NCBI RefSeq assembly: GCF_030161115.1
Contig: NZ_BSPQ01000005.1
Span: 124,001 to 188,000, forward strand
Origin: Psychromonas marina
GTDB lineage: Bacteria; Pseudomonadota; Gammaproteobacteria; Enterobacterales; Psychromonadaceae
Direction: 5' to 3'
DNA length: 64,000 nt
This document shows, piece by piece, positions 45,291 to 55,894 of the stretch; the first letter of the stretch is position 1, and the number at the start of each line of letters is the position of its first letter. The notes beneath the pieces were generated by a model. That model was not told the origin of the DNA. It saw only the letters and a program-made list of their open reading frames with translations, and made no database searches. Both the position numbers and the translations under genes were made by a program.

Positions 45291-45986
45291 ATGTCTATTG
45301 TTACTTGTAAAGTAAGCTCAATCGAAAAGTTAAATGATTTTTTATACCGTATTTTTCTAGCGCCACAACAAGCGGTGTCTTATAAAGCGGGGCAATATGT
45401 TTCTGTGGTGATGGGAGAGAAAGATAAGCGTCATTTCTCGATTGCTAATGCACCAAGTAGTGAAGTGATTGAGTTGCACATTGGTGCAACACCTGAAAAT
45501 AGCTATGCAATGCAAGTGATTGAAAAAATGCAGAGTGATGGACAGGTTGAGGTAGAAATTGCCAATGGTGAAGCGTATCTTCGTGAGCAATCAGTACGTC
45601 CAATGATTATTGTTGCAGGCGGAACTGGCTTTGCTTATGCAAAATCGATTATCGAGCAAGTAGTTGCATTAAAATTAACTAATCCAGTGCACCTATATTG
45701 GGGCGTGAAAGAGCAGGATCATTTTTACCTTGAAGAGCAAGCTAAGCAATGGGATGAGACATATCAAAATATCCATTTTCATCCTGTTGTTGAATTAGCC
45801 GATGAGCAATGGCAAGGCGCACAAGGTTATGTTCATCAAGCGGTATTAAAAGATTTTTCTGACTTGAGTGCTTTTGATGTCTATGTGGTAGGTCGTTTTG
45901 AAATGGCCAAAGTTGTACGTGAAGATTTTGTTAAGCAAAATGGCAATGTAGAACATATCTATGGCGATGCTTTTTCCTTCATCTAA
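45291..45986 (+). CDS. fre: NAD(P)H-flavin reductase Fre
   Basis: A 231-residue FNR-fold reductase that makes free reduced flavins using NAD(P)H. YKAGQYVSVVMGEKDKRHFS near residue 26 binds flavin isoalloxazine and RPMIIVAGGTGFAYAKSI near 102 is the NAD(P)H-binding loop; VYVVGRFEMAKVVRE near 201 is the C-terminal motif. In E. coli it is beside ubiD, as here, and reduced flavin also serves UbiD/UbiX chemistry and luciferases in marine bacteria. Confidence 0.95.
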   Translation: MSIVTCKVSSIEKLNDFLYRIFLAPQQAVSYKAGQYVSVVMGEKDKRHFSIANAPSSEVIELHIGATPENSYAMQVIEKMQSDGQVEVEIANGEAYLREQSVRPMIIVAGGTGFAYAKSIIEQVVALKLTNPVHLYWGVKEQDHFYLEEQAKQWDETYQNIHFHPVVELADEQWQGAQGYVHQAVLKDFSDLSAFDVYVVGRFEMAKVVREDFVKQNGNVEHIYGDAFSFI

Positions 45987-46004
45987 TATAGATAATATTC
46001 ACTC

Positions 46005-47210
46005 ATGACAACAACAAGCGAACTCACAATGCCTTCTTTAATGGATGCGATGGATAAACTTTTTCTGCGCTTTTTAGTCGGAAAAAGTAAAATCTATAAA
46101 GAGGAAGAGTATAACGATGGCCTTTCAGAAGCTGAGCTTGACGATAAAGCGTTAAATACAGAATCAGCTTCTTCTGAAAATGGTTGGAACCAGCGTATTT
46201 TGTTGGATGTTGAAAAACAACGGGTAATGCGCGAGAAGGCTGATAAACAGCTGAATGATAAGCGTAATGCATTATTAACACGCTATTTTCAGCAGTCGTT
46301 GTTAAAGGTAATAAATCATCGCTTAGCAAATACCGATGAGGTTATTTTAGAGCAGCTACAGTTACGTGAAACGAGTCTTGAGTTATTAAAAAAATTACTT
46401 GCCGGAGAGCCGCGTTACTCGCAACTAGCATTATTATTAGAGGATGATATTGGTACACGTAATCGTTTATTATCCTTAGTGGCTAGTGAAGATTTTATGT
46501 CTGTGCTCGGGCGTTCCCCACGCTTCGTGCGTGATATTCAGAGTGCTGTGGGGTTGATAGGCACTGATGTTTTACGCTATTTGGTGCCCGCTATTTTATT
46601 CAAATACCGTATTAATGCCTATAGCCAACATAATTCCCTGTTCGCCAAAAAGTTGTGGCGTTATGAGATGACACTGGGGCAAACCTGTACTGCATTGTTA
46701 AAGGCTGATGATTATCGTCGCCCTTATGACGGCATGCTGCTTTCTGCGATGGTTAATTTTGCTTATGTTGCCAGTTATCAGCAGTATTTGAGCTCCTTTG
46801 AAATCGTGCGTAATACCTGTTTGGATCAGGCACGAGAAAAGGGTGAGAAGCGTCGTCACGACTTTTTCTATGATATTCAAACGGATGCAGCTTCGTTACA
46901 AGCGTTGTTAGTCTCACAATCAAGCTTACAATTGAGCCTTACCCTCTCTGAAAAGCTGTTTTCTAAATCATTCCCTCATTTGGTCAATGCATTAAAAGAA
47001 GAGGTTGAATCAACTCCTTTTGAAGTGCGCAGTAAACTCGGGCAATTGTTATTTAAAGCAGTACGTTTTGCTAAGTATGATCAACTACGTGCATCACGCC
47101 TTTTTAAGCCTGAGTTATTGGAACAATACATGCAAAATTCACATATCGAGCCTGATGTTTACAAAAGCTTGTTGCGTCAAGAGTTGTTCCGCTTTAAACC
47201 AACTTGGTAA
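46005..47210 (+). CDS. Probable HDOD-domain protein
   Basis: A 401-residue soluble protein. Residues 30-105 are charged and probably coiled (VEKQRVMREKADKQLNDKRN). From about 110 to 330 the layout fits an HDOD output domain: SLELLKKLLAGEPRYSQLAL, DIGTRNRLLSLVASEDF, then VRDIQSAVGLIGTDVLRYLV and LLSAMVNFAYVASYQQYL, which follow the helix order of HDOD proteins. HDOD proteins act in c-di-GMP and stress signalling without known catalysis. The fold assignment is by eye. It starts 18 bp after fre, so it is probably co-transcribed. Confidence 0.65.
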   Translation: MTTTSELTMPSLMDAMDKLFLRFLVGKSKIYKEEEYNDGLSEAELDDKALNTESASSENGWNQRILLDVEKQRVMREKADKQLNDKRNALLTRYFQQSLLKVINHRLANTDEVILEQLQLRETSLELLKKLLAGEPRYSQLALLLEDDIGTRNRLLSLVASEDFMSVLGRSPRFVRDIQSAVGLIGTDVLRYLVPAILFKYRINAYSQHNSLFAKKLWRYEMTLGQTCTALLKADDYRRPYDGMLLSAMVNFAYVASYQQYLSSFEIVRNTCLDQAREKGEKRRHDFFYDIQTDAASLQALLVSQSSLQLSLTLSEKLFSKSFPHLVNALKEEVESTPFEVRSKLGQLLFKAVRFAKYDQLRASRLFKPELLEQYMQNSHIEPDVYKSLLRQELFRFKPTW

Positions 47211-47261
47211 ATAGCGATAAAGCAGGTAAAATGCGCCTTCCATTTTATAGAGAAGAAAAAA

Positions 47262-48371
47262 ATGCCAACTTCATCCGATAGATTCAGTGATATTCGCCCT
47301 TATAATGATGATGAGATCCAACCTGCGATCCAGCGTGTTATTAACAGTGATGAATTTATGGATGCTATTGTTAGTTTTCGTTTTTCTAAAATCGCCAAAT
47401 TTGCCGGGTTTATGCTAAAACCGCTGTTACGTCGTTATTTTCTCTATAAGTGGGGAGGAATAAACAGTATCGATGAGATGCAGCAAGTGGTTGGTGGATA
47501 TATGAAACATATGATCGCCTCGACCACCACTAAGTTTAGCTATTCAGGTCTAGAAAATTTAGATGCGAATAAAAATTACCTGTTTGTTTCTAACCACCGT
47601 GATATTGCCATGGATCCCTCCTTTGTAAACTGGGCACTATTTTCTGAAAATTTCAGAACAGTGCGTATTGCGATTGGTGATAACCTATTAAGTAAGCCGT
47701 TCAGTTCTGACTTAATGCGTATGAATAAAAGCTTTATTGTAAAACGCGCATTAACGGCACCACGTGAAATGATGAAAGCGGTGCTACAGCTTTCTGATTA
47801 CATCTTCAGCTCATTACAAACCGATAGCAGTATCTGGATCGCGCAACGTGAAGGGCGTGCTAAAGATGGTTTTGATAAAACAGAGCCGGCAATCATAAAA
47901 ATGTTTTACATGAACGGCAAAAAGAAAAAAATTGCATTTAGTGATTACATTAAACAGCTAAATATTGTGCCTGTTGCAGTTTCCTACGAACTCGACCCTT
48001 GTGATAAGCAAAAAGCCAAAGAGCTTTACGATAAAGCAGAAACGGGTGAGTATAATAAATCAGAGTTTGAAGATATCGAAAGTATCGTCAGAGGTATCGT
48101 CGGACAAAAAGGGCATGTTCATGTTGCTTTTGGTAAAGTCATTGATGGTGATTTTGAGGATGCAGAGCAAGTTGCTGGTGCAATCGATGAGCAGATCTAT
48201 CAAAACTATTACTTGCACCCATCAAATTTTATCGCTGCACAACAAGAGCTCGAAAAAGTAACTGAGAGTGATAATCAAGCCTTTGCTGCCCACCTGAAAG
48301 GTATTGCTCCTGAGCTGCAAGAAACGGTCCTAAAAATGTATGCTAATCCGGTAAAGAACAGCCTTAGCTAA
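47262..48371 (+). CDS. PlsC-like glycerol(phospho)lipid acyltransferase
   Basis: A 369-residue acyltransferase. The catalytic HX4D motif is NHRDIAMDPSF near residue 113; the substrate-phosphate motif is EGRAKDGFD near 198. The sequence lacks the strong N-terminal membrane helix of PlsC itself but has hydrophobic stretches near 45-65 (FAGFMLKPLLRRYFLYKWGG). It may transfer an acyl chain to lysophosphatidate or another lipid. It is 51 bp after the HDOD gene and ends at a terminator. Confidence 0.85.
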   Translation: MPTSSDRFSDIRPYNDDEIQPAIQRVINSDEFMDAIVSFRFSKIAKFAGFMLKPLLRRYFLYKWGGINSIDEMQQVVGGYMKHMIASTTTKFSYSGLENLDANKNYLFVSNHRDIAMDPSFVNWALFSENFRTVRIAIGDNLLSKPFSSDLMRMNKSFIVKRALTAPREMMKAVLQLSDYIFSSLQTDSSIWIAQREGRAKDGFDKTEPAIIKMFYMNGKKKKIAFSDYIKQLNIVPVAVSYELDPCDKQKAKELYDKAETGEYNKSEFEDIESIVRGIVGQKGHVHVAFGKVIDGDFEDAEQVAGAIDEQIYQNYYLHPSNFIAAQQELEKVTESDNQAFAAHLKGIAPELQETVLKMYANPVKNSLS

Positions 48372-48401
48372 CAAAAACGTTTAATTTTAAAGCGTTTTTG
48401 T
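48371..48401 (+). terminator. Terminator after the acyltransferase gene
   Basis: ACAAAAACG/CGTTTTTGT with inner TTTAA/TTAAA pairing and T-rich downstream sequence. Confidence 0.8.
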
Positions 48402-48784
48402 TTTTGTTATGCACATTTGGTTTTTTCTGAAATTACTAGAAACTGTCACATTTGCGATATATGTTGTTGATAAGTAATATGTATTCTAAAATAATTGTGA
48501 CAGCGCAATTTTTATTAGAAACTACTAACAGAGTTATCCACAGAGTTGCTGTGTATCGAAAGTGAACAGCCACTTACATTCTCACCCTTTTAGCATAAAG
48601 CGGCTTAAGCCTTTTGAATCGCTTTAATCACACCTAAATATCAATTTTTACACTTTGTTATAAAGCGTTAATTAACGTCGTTTCAACTCGCTCATTTATC
48701 GGTTTGAATTGCATGCTGAGTTTTGAACCTTGCATGATAACGGGTATACTCAGCGACTATTTCTTCTAACTGGGTAATAAGCTG
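48402..48784. other. Intergenic region upstream of polA
   Basis: No gene recognised. It holds a perfect 9-mer DnaA box TTATCCACA (48533-48541), a CTGTCACA/TGTGACAG pair at 48437-48505 and the polA promoter. No cluster of further DnaA boxes is present, so it is not an origin. Confidence 0.5.
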
Positions 48785-51613
48785 ATGGCGACGATTCCTG
48801 AAAATCCTTTTGTACTTGTTGATGGTTCTTCCTATCTATATCGTGCATTTTTCTCCCCACCACATTTAACAAATTCTGCAGGTGAAGCAACAGGTGCTGT
48901 TTATGGTGTTGTAAACATGCTTAAAAGCTTAATGCGTCAGTTTAATCCATCGCATATTGTGGTGGTATTTGATGCCAAGGGTAAAACATTTCGTGATGAT
49001 ATGTATAGCGACTACAAAGCTAACCGCCCGAGTATGCCCGATGATCTACGTATTCAAATAGAGCCGCTTCACGCTGTGATTAAAGCGATGGGCTTACCGA
49101 TATTAATTGTTGATGGTGTTGAAGCAGATGATGTTATCGGTACGTTATCTAAAAAAGCGAGCGAAAAGGGCATTAAAACCCTGATTAGTACTGGCGATAA
49201 AGATATGGCGCAACTGGTTGATGAGCATACTCTGCTAATTAACACCATGACTGATACCGTGATGGATGTGCAGGGCGTGAACGATAAGTTTGGTATTCCA
49301 CCAGAGCTGATTATCGATTACCTTGCGCTAATGGGCGATAAAGTAGATAACATACCTGGTGTACCTGGTGTCGGTGAAAAAACCGCACTCGCTATGTTAC
49401 AGGGCATCGGTTCAATGGATGCTATCTATGAAAATCTCGATAAATTAGCACCGCTTGGCTTCCGTGGTAGTAAAACCATGGCGAAGAAGATGGCTGATAA
49501 TGAAGAGATGGCACGCCTTTCTTATCTGTTAGCAACCATTAAGCTAGATGTTGAACTAGATGTTGCTTATGAAGACTTTAAACATGGCGAGCAAGACAGC
49601 GATGAGCTAGTTAAACTGTTTGGCAAGTTAGAGTTTAGACGTTGGTTATCTGCATTGCTTGATGGCGGCACAGTTGTTGACTCACCATCAGATAGCGCAG
49701 CTAATAGTGCTGTGAATGGCGCAACAAATAACAACTCGTCTGCGAATATAGCACCTGCTAATAAAGCGTTAGTAGATAGAAACAGCTATAAAACAATTTA
49801 TACTCTAGGGCAGTTAAAACAGCTTATTAAAAAGCTTGAAGCAAGTGAGCTATTTGCCTTTGATACAGAAACAACCAGTCTCGATTACATGCAGGCAGAG
49901 GTTGTCGGGCTTTCATTTGCAATTCAGACCAATGTTGGCAGTAATGATGCACCTGAAATCGAAGCTGTTTACCTACCACTTGCACATGATTATATCGATG
50001 CACCAACGCAGTTAGATTTTGCTGAAACAATGGCGACACTAAAACCATTGCTTGAAGATGATGCCCATAAAAAAGTGGGGCAAAACCTTAAATACGATCG
50101 CAGTGTATTACTCAATCATGGCATCGAATTAAAAGGTATTCAGTTTGATACGATGCTGGAATCTTACATTGTAGATAGTACGGGTAAGCACGATATGGAT
50201 ACCCTTGCTGTTAAATACTTAGATCATAAATGCATCTCTTTTGAAGAGATCGCTGGTAAAGGTAAAAAACAGTTAACCTTCAATCAAATAAGCATTAAAG
50301 AAGCTGCGCCATATGCCGCTGAAGATGCTGATATTACGTTACGTTTACACCTTGAGTTATATAGTCGCCTGAAAGAATCTGAAGCACTGTTAACGCTGTT
50401 TAATGAAATTGAATTGCCGCTATTAACCGTGCTGTCTGATGTTGAGCGTGGTGGTGTCGCGATCGATAGTGAACTATTAGCGGTGCAAAGCACTGAAATT
50501 GCTAAACGTTTATTAGAGATTGAAGAGTTAGCTTATGAAGAAGCAGGTAAGCCATTCAACTTAAGCTCACCAAAGCAATTACAAACGATTCTTTTTGAAG
50601 AGTTAGAGCTGCCTATTTTGAAGAAAACACCAAAGGGTGCTCCTTCAACAGCCGAAGAGGTCTTGGTTGAATTAGCGCAAACTTATCCACTGCCAAAATT
50701 GATTATTGAGCATCGTGGTTTGAGTAAGCTAAAATCGACTTATACCGACAAGCTACCAAAAATGGTTAATGAAAAAACTGGCCGTGTGCATACCTCTTAT
50801 CATCAAGCGGTGACTGTCACCGGGCGTTTATCATCAAGCGATCCAAACTTACAAAATATTCCTATCAGAAGTGCAGAAGGGCGTCGTATTCGCCAAGCCT
50901 TTATTGCACCAACGGGGTATAAAATTGTCGCTGCCGATTATAGTCAAATCGAGTTACGTATCATGGCGCATTTGTCACAGGATAAAGGCCTGTTAGATGC
51001 GTTCTCAAACGGTGTAGATATTCATAAAGCTACCGCTGCAGAAGTCTTCTCAGTAAGCTTAGAAGAGGTTACCGTTGACCAACGTCGCAGTGCAAAAGCG
51101 ATTAACTTTGGTCTTATTTACGGTATGAGTGCCTTTGGTTTAGCAAAACAATTAAACATTGGTCGTAATGAAGCACAGCAGTATATGGATAGATATTTCC
51201 ATCGCTACCCTGGTGTATTAACCTATATGGAAGATACGCGCACCGTTGCTAAAGAGCAGGGTTATGTTGAAACAATTCTAGGTCGTCGTTTACAACTGCC
51301 AAATATCAATGCACGGAATGGGATGCTTAAAAAAGCTTCTGAGCGTGCTGCAATCAATGCACCAATGCAAGGTACGGCAGCGGATATCATCAAAAAAGCG
51401 ATGATCGATGTAGCGAGTTGGGTTGCTGAACAGCCACAGGATACTGTGCAACTGTTAATGCAAGTACACGATGAATTAGTGTTTAGTATTAAAGAGGATT
51501 GTGTTGAGGCTTATACGCAACAGATTCAGGATATTATGGCTAATGCAGGGCAATTAGATGTACCACTGATTGCTGATGCTGATATGGGTAATAACTGGGA
51601 TGAAGCGCATTAA
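48785..51613 (+). CDS. polA: DNA polymerase I
   Basis: Replication gap filling and repair. The 942-residue protein has a 5'-3' exonuclease domain (1-290; [41 protein letters not shown]), a linker rich in Asn/Ala (about 300-325), a 3'-5' exonuclease (about 345-540) whose acidic residues are kept ([26 protein letters not shown]), and the family A polymerase (about 545-942; [43 protein letters not shown]). Proofreading should therefore be active. Single gene with its own terminator. Confidence 0.98.
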   Translation: MATIPENPFVLVDGSSYLYRAFFSPPHLTNSAGEATGAVYGVVNMLKSLMRQFNPSHIVVVFDAKGKTFRDDMYSDYKANRPSMPDDLRIQIEPLHAVIKAMGLPILIVDGVEADDVIGTLSKKASEKGIKTLISTGDKDMAQLVDEHTLLINTMTDTVMDVQGVNDKFGIPPELIIDYLALMGDKVDNIPGVPGVGEKTALAMLQGIGSMDAIYENLDKLAPLGFRGSKTMAKKMADNEEMARLSYLLATIKLDVELDVAYEDFKHGEQDSDELVKLFGKLEFRRWLSALLDGGTVVDSPSDSAANSAVNGATNNNSSANIAPANKALVDRNSYKTIYTLGQLKQLIKKLEASELFAFDTETTSLDYMQAEVVGLSFAIQTNVGSNDAPEIEAVYLPLAHDYIDAPTQLDFAETMATLKPLLEDDAHKKVGQNLKYDRSVLLNHGIELKGIQFDTMLESYIVDSTGKHDMDTLAVKYLDHKCISFEEIAGKGKKQLTFNQISIKEAAPYAAEDADITLRLHLELYSRLKESEALLTLFNEIELPLLTVLSDVERGGVAIDSELLAVQSTEIAKRLLEIEELAYEEAGKPFNLSSPKQLQTILFEELELPILKKTPKGAPSTAEEVLVELAQTYPLPKLIIEHRGLSKLKSTYTDKLPKMVNEKTGRVHTSYHQAVTVTGRLSSSDPNLQNIPIRSAEGRRIRQAFIAPTGYKIVAADYSQIELRIMAHLSQDKGLLDAFSNGVDIHKATAAEVFSVSLEEVTVDQRRSAKAINFGLIYGMSAFGLAKQLNIGRNEAQQYMDRYFHRYPGVLTYMEDTRTVAKEQGYVETILGRRLQLPNINARNGMLKKASERAAINAPMQGTAADIIKKAMIDVASWVAEQPQDTVQLLMQVHDELVFSIKEDCVEAYTQQIQDIMANAGQLDVPLIADADMGNNWDEAH

Positions 51614-51629
51614 TCTTCATTAACCGAAT

Positions 51630-51659
51630 AAAGGCTTTCTTTTAGAAAGCCTTTTTTTT
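51630..51659. terminator. Terminator between polA and the Lrp-type gene
   Basis: AAAGGCTTTCT-TTT-AGAAAGCCTTT plus T-run. It lies between convergent genes; the T-run favours polA. Confidence 0.93.
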
Positions 51660-51692
51660 GGATTTTTATTGGTAAGTACGATGCTTATAGCC

Positions 51693-52169
51693 TTAGTCTA
51701 GCGGTAGCTCGGTCTTTTTTATCATCTCTCTTAATACAAAACTAGAATGCACACCGGTTACTCCTTCCAACTTAGTCAGTTGACCCAGTAAAAATTTTTC
51801 ATAGTGTTCCATATCTCGCACGATCACTTTCAATAAAAAATCGGCTGATTGTCCAGTGACAATTAAACACTCTAATACTTCAGGTAGCTCAGAGATAGCA
51901 CGCTCAAAGTTATCAAAGCGCTCTGGTGTGTGGCGATCCATCGTGATACCAATCATTGCGGTCAATTTAAGTCCTAGTACTGCTGGTTTCAAAAGGGTGA
52001 CATGTTTGTCAATAATGCCCGACTCTTCGAGTCGTTTTACGCGACGTGAACAGGGGGTCGGTGATAAGCCAACTTTATCAGCTAACTCCAAATTACTGAT
52101 ACGTGCATTGCTCTGCATTAAGGTAAGAATTTTTTTATCAATACGGTCTAATTTAATGAGTTCTTGCAT
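51693..52169 (-). CDS. Lrp/AsnC-family transcriptional regulator
   Basis: A 158-residue regulator. N-terminal HTH (residues 6-65): LDRIDKKILTLMQSNARISN and ELADKVGLSPTPCSRRVKRL; C-terminal RAM domain (about 70-150) for amino-acid binding with ECLIVTGQSADFLLKVIV. It resembles Lrp in length and HTH but differs enough that it may be a paralogue. Convergent with polA. Its own upstream region is long (670 bp) and shared with pdxY. Confidence 0.92.
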   Translation of the reverse strand: MQELIKLDRIDKKILTLMQSNARISNLELADKVGLSPTPCSRRVKRLEESGIIDKHVTLLKPAVLGLKLTAMIGITMDRHTPERFDNFERAISELPEVLECLIVTGQSADFLLKVIVRDMEHYEKFLLGQLTKLEGVTGVHSSFVLREMIKKTELPLD

Positions 52170-52295
52170 GTCATCTCTTCCTTTTGATGGTTTTCACTAA
52201 TAATATCTTATTATAGGGTTAAATGTTGTGCAAATGGTGATAATTTAGAGCTACTTTGCAACCACTCCCTACGCTATCTGTTTTATAGTTAGTTC

Positions 52296-52439
52296 ATGGA
52301 TAGCGAGCGAAGTTTCTTACCAGAAACGGGTGGTTATACCCTTACAAAGGTGCGCCAACTCGCTAATTCTTCTTCCTATATCGACCTTCCCAACAATATT
52401 TCTCTCGTGAACTTGTTATCTAACCATTGCTACAATTGA
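52296..52439 (+). other. Structured segment with a 47-codon open frame
   Basis: Two readings overlap. As RNA, 52301-52365 folds as a closed three-way-like unit: TAGCGAG/CTCGCTA outer stem, GTTTC/GAAAC hairpin and GGGT/ACCC hairpin. As coding DNA, ATG 52296 opens 47 codons beginning MDSERSFLPETGGYTLTK, without a clear ribosome site. Neither matches a family I know. It lies between the Lrp-type regulator and pdxY, pointing toward pdxY. Confidence 0.35.
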
Positions 52440-52840
52440 TAAATTATTAGTACTTATTCTGTGTTTTAACAGCAAAATAAACGCAGGTTGACTGATATTA
52501 TTTATAAAAACTGAGTGTAACTAGATCAAAATGCGTACTAAGCTAACTATCAATCATATTTATATAACGCATTGAGAGTGGGGATAGCATCCTGCATAAG
52601 TGATTAAAGTAGTTGTTTATAAGTTGTTAAACTATTTAAAATAGAATCAGAAATAATCATTAATTTACACTGTTTTTGTTGTTAGTCTTATGATTTATAA
52701 TAAAATTATTTGGCGTTATTCAATGTTCTTAATATTAACCGTTCGCTAACTTAAGTCCGTATTCATCGTTAACAATTCTATATTAGTAGAAAAGGCATAA
52801 TTGTCTTTTTACTTTTAACTTCTAAAAAATGGTAGGCATC
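52440..52840. other. AT-rich region upstream of pdxY
   Basis: No gene or clear palindrome. It must include the pdxY promoter. Confidence 0.45.
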
Positions 52841-53698
52841 ATGAAAGGTATTATCTCTATTCAGTCACACGTTGTATTTGGTCATGCGGGCAATAGCTCT
52901 GCAGTATTTCCCTTACAGCGTATGGGTTTTGAAGTTTGGCCGATTCACACAGTTCAATTTTCTAACCATACTCAATATGCACAAGGGTGGACGGGGAAAG
53001 CTTTTCCTGCCAGTGAGATTACCGATTTAGTGGCGGGTATTGATGCGATTGGTGAATTAGGTAATTGCGACGCGCTATTATCGGGATATCTAGGTAGTGC
53101 TGAGCAGGGTATTGCATTAACCGAAGTGGTTAGCCGAGTAAAAAAAGCCAATCCGAATGCCCTTTACGTCTGTGATCCGGTGATGGGCGATCCGGAAAAG
53201 GGCTGTATTTTGGCTGAGGGGGTTAGTGAATATATCGTGGATAGCGTTATGCCTATCGCGGATGTGATTGTGCCTAACCAATTTGAGCTTAGCCGTTTTG
53301 TGAAGATGCCAATAAATAATTTAGAGGATGCAATTAAAGCCTGTCAGAAAGCCTTAACGCTTGGGCCTAAAATAGTGCTTGTTAAGCATCTACATAGCTT
53401 GTCAGAAGAGAAATTCAGTATGATGCTTGCTGACCAAAGCGGTTGTTACTTGGTAACAAGGCCACATCTTGAGTTTGCTAAAGCACCTGTGGGTGTTGGT
53501 GATCTTATTTCTGCGCTATTTACTGCAGGGTTAATGAAAGGTTGGTCTCCTATTGCAGCGTTCGAGCATGCTAATAATGCCAGTTACGATGTATTAGCAG
53601 CAACGCAAAAAAGTGGTGAGTGGGAGTTACAAACCATTTTAGCGCAGCAGCAGATTGCACACCCCAATTCAACATTTGGCGCACGCAAAGTCGATTAA
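52841..53698 (+). CDS. pdxY: Pyridoxal kinase PdxY
   Basis: ATP-dependent phosphorylation of pyridoxal in vitamin B6 salvage. The 285-residue ribokinase-fold protein begins [20 protein letters not shown], with [15 protein letters not shown] near residue 44, [15 protein letters not shown] near 75, [13 protein letters not shown] near 114 and the catalytic-Asp motif [13 protein letters not shown] near 217. I start at ATG 52841 (TAGGC upstream) because E. coli PdxY begins here; an in-frame ATG four codons earlier is possible. Confidence 0.95.
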   Translation: MKGIISIQSHVVFGHAGNSSAVFPLQRMGFEVWPIHTVQFSNHTQYAQGWTGKAFPASEITDLVAGIDAIGELGNCDALLSGYLGSAEQGIALTEVVSRVKKANPNALYVCDPVMGDPEKGCILAEGVSEYIVDSVMPIADVIVPNQFELSRFVKMPINNLEDAIKACQKALTLGPKIVLVKHLHSLSEEKFSMMLADQSGCYLVTRPHLEFAKAPVGVGDLISALFTAGLMKGWSPIAAFEHANNASYDVLAATQKSGEWELQTILAQQQIAHPNSTFGARKVD

Positions 53699-53717
53699 TT
53701 GATTGCGCAGTCAACCT

Positions 53718-53760
53718 GAAAAATAAACTCGCTTTACGAATATAAGCGAGTTTTATTTTT
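53718..53760. terminator. Terminator after pdxY
   Basis: AAATAAACTCGCTT/AAGCGAGTTTTATTT with a short loop and a T-rich tail. Confidence 0.92.
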
Positions 53761-53914
53761 TAAATAGTCATTCCTCATTTTATTCTCCCTTAATTCAAAT
53801 TTATTGATTTCCTCCAGCATCTATTTTGTACAGCGCTGTTTATCACTTCTACACTCTATTTTAGCTAAGTTATATTGATAGCATTAACCATGACTCTCTA
53901 GAAAGGAATGTAAA

Positions 53915-54682
53915 ATGACAGCGAATAAAAGACCCATAGTATTAATCACCGGTGCTACCTCTGGATTTGGATTGGCGACGGCAAAAAAGTTTGCACAGCA
54001 GGGGTATCCGATAATTATTACCGGGCGAAGAGCGGATCGTTTACAAGCGTTAAGCACAGAGTTAAAGCCACTTACCGACGTGTTTTCTGCAGTGTTAGAC
54101 GTCAGAGATAATGATGCGGTTATAGCGTTTAATAAACAACTGCCAGAAGCGTTTAAGCAGGTCGCGATACTTATCAACAATGCAGGGCTAGCATTAGGCG
54201 CAGAACCCGCAGATCAAGCCAGTTTAGCGAATTGGCATACCATGATTGATACCAATGTAACGGGTTTAGTGAATGTTACGCATAGCTTTTTAACAACGCT
54301 GCGTGCACAACCGTCAGCAACGATTATTAACCTAGCAAGCATTGCCGCTAACTGGCCTTACCCAGGCAGTAGTGTGTATGGTGCAAGCAAAGCCTTTGTT
54401 GCACAATTTTCAAGAAACTTACGCAGTGATTTTGCTGGTACCGGGGTGCGTGTGACGAGTTTAGAGCCGGGATTAGCTGAAAGTGAATTTAGCTTAGTCA
54501 GGTTTAAGGGCGATCAAGAAAAATATAAGCAAATTTATGATAATGCAAATGCCTTACAGCCGGAAGATATTGCGAATATTATATTGTGGATTACAGAGCA
54601 ACCGGCACATATAAATATCAACAGTTTAGAGGTAATGCCAACCTCTCAGGCATGGGATAACTTTAAAATAGTTAAACAGTAA
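53915..54682 (+). CDS. Short-chain dehydrogenase, YdfG-type 3-hydroxy acid dehydrogenase
   Basis: A 255-residue classical SDR. Cofactor motif VLITGATSGFGLATAKKFAQ near residue 9, with TGRR after strand 2 (NADP preference); NNAG near 88; catalytic Ser in INLASIAANWPYPGSSVY and YGASK (Tyr/Lys) near 152. The C-terminal SLEPGLAESEFSLVRFKGD is typical of YdfG (NADP-dependent serine/3-hydroxy acid dehydrogenase, malonic semialdehyde reductase). GAAAGGAA lies upstream of ATG 53915. Confidence 0.88.
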   Translation: MTANKRPIVLITGATSGFGLATAKKFAQQGYPIIITGRRADRLQALSTELKPLTDVFSAVLDVRDNDAVIAFNKQLPEAFKQVAILINNAGLALGAEPADQASLANWHTMIDTNVTGLVNVTHSFLTTLRAQPSATIINLASIAANWPYPGSSVYGASKAFVAQFSRNLRSDFAGTGVRVTSLEPGLAESEFSLVRFKGDQEKYKQIYDNANALQPEDIANIILWITEQPAHININSLEVMPTSQAWDNFKIVKQ

Positions 54683-54847
54683 ACATCTCATCTTTATGCC
54701 TCTATTTAATAACTATATTAAATGGGGGTCTTGGCCTTTCCCGTGTGTTTTTTTAAATGACAGCCAACTATCCTGTATGATGCGGTTCAAAATTATTTTG
54801 CGTGTTAATAGATCGTCAATAAACATATCAAAGAGTAAATAGTAACG

Positions 54848-55837
54848 ATGAAGATAATAAACAAACTAAAAAAAGAGTGGTTTTTAGTGGGGATGGTGCT
54901 CGCGATTGGGTTAGCGGCACTGAGTGCAGATGTCGGTCGTACTGGTGGTTTGATTCACCTCGATAAGTTGACCGGTATTGGCGTTGCTCTGGTGTTTTTT
55001 TTGCACGGGTTAGGGCTTTCACCCTCTGCGATTAAAGCAGGTATTAGTAATTGGCGTTTACATATCTATATCCAGCTAGCGACTTTTTTAGCTTATCCAC
55101 TGCTGTGGGTAGTTTTTGGAGATCTTCTACTCGCTTATATGCCCTCTGCGTTAGCCTTTGGTTTTTGTTATCTGTTTGTTTTACCAAGTACTATCTCCTC
55201 CTCTGTTGCGATGACCAGTGTCGGTAAAGGTAATGTTCCCGGTGCTATCTTTAACGCCTCGTTATCGAGCATCTTGGGTATTTTAATCACGCCACTACTT
55301 ATTCAGTTGTTTATGGGTTTTGAGGGGGCGAAGTTAGATCTCATGGAGTCTGTTATCTCTATTGGTAAGCTATTGCTGTTACCGATGATAGTGGGGCAAT
55401 TAGCACGCCCATTGTTATTAAGCTTTGCCGAAAAACATAAAGCAGTGGTTAATAAAGTCGATAAATATGTGATTCTATTAATCGTGTATAACGCTTTTTG
55501 TGATTCGGTTGCGAACGGTATTTGGCACTCTTTTTCACTACAATTATTACTCTCCTCAATCGTCATTTGTAGCGTGGTATTATTAGTGATGGTACATTTA
55601 GTGCAGTGGGGCGCACGTCGATGCCAGTTTATATTAGCGGATGAAGTCGCTGCTGTTTTCTGTGGTACTAAAAAAACCTTAGCAGCAGGTATTCCAATGG
55701 CAACGGTTATCTTTGGCTCAGATCCTAATTTAGGCATGTTATTACTGCCAATCATGCTTTACCACCCGATTCAGATTTTTTACTGCGCGATATTAGCCAG
55801 TCGTTATGCTGAGCAAAGTGAGCAGTTAGCAAGATAA
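54848..55837 (+). CDS. SBF-like (bile acid:sodium symporter family) transporter, copy 1
   Basis: A 329-residue membrane protein of the SBF_like/YfeH group with about ten segments. It begins MKIINKLKKEWFLVGMVLAI; FGFCYLFVLPSTISSSVAMT near 103, GNVPGAIFNASLSSILGILI near 128 and AVFCGTKKTLAAGIPMATVI near 270 are the conserved crossing regions of the fold. The protein is about 88% identical by eye to that at 60395. Substrate unknown; possibly an organic anion carried with Na+. Confidence 0.88.
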   Translation: MKIINKLKKEWFLVGMVLAIGLAALSADVGRTGGLIHLDKLTGIGVALVFFLHGLGLSPSAIKAGISNWRLHIYIQLATFLAYPLLWVVFGDLLLAYMPSALAFGFCYLFVLPSTISSSVAMTSVGKGNVPGAIFNASLSSILGILITPLLIQLFMGFEGAKLDLMESVISIGKLLLLPMIVGQLARPLLLSFAEKHKAVVNKVDKYVILLIVYNAFCDSVANGIWHSFSLQLLLSSIVICSVVLLVMVHLVQWGARRCQFILADEVAAVFCGTKKTLAAGIPMATVIFGSDPNLGMLLLPIMLYHPIQIFYCAILASRYAEQSEQLAR

Positions 55838-55894
55838 TGTTGCAGTAGTTAATGCATGAAATAGTGTTGATAAATTAATATTAGGGGATTTATA

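Noticed and set aside
48533..48541. Replication origin at the DnaA box upstream of polA
   Set aside because: A single perfect DnaA box with no box cluster, no AT-rich unwinding repeats and no dnaA/gidA/mnmG neighbours.
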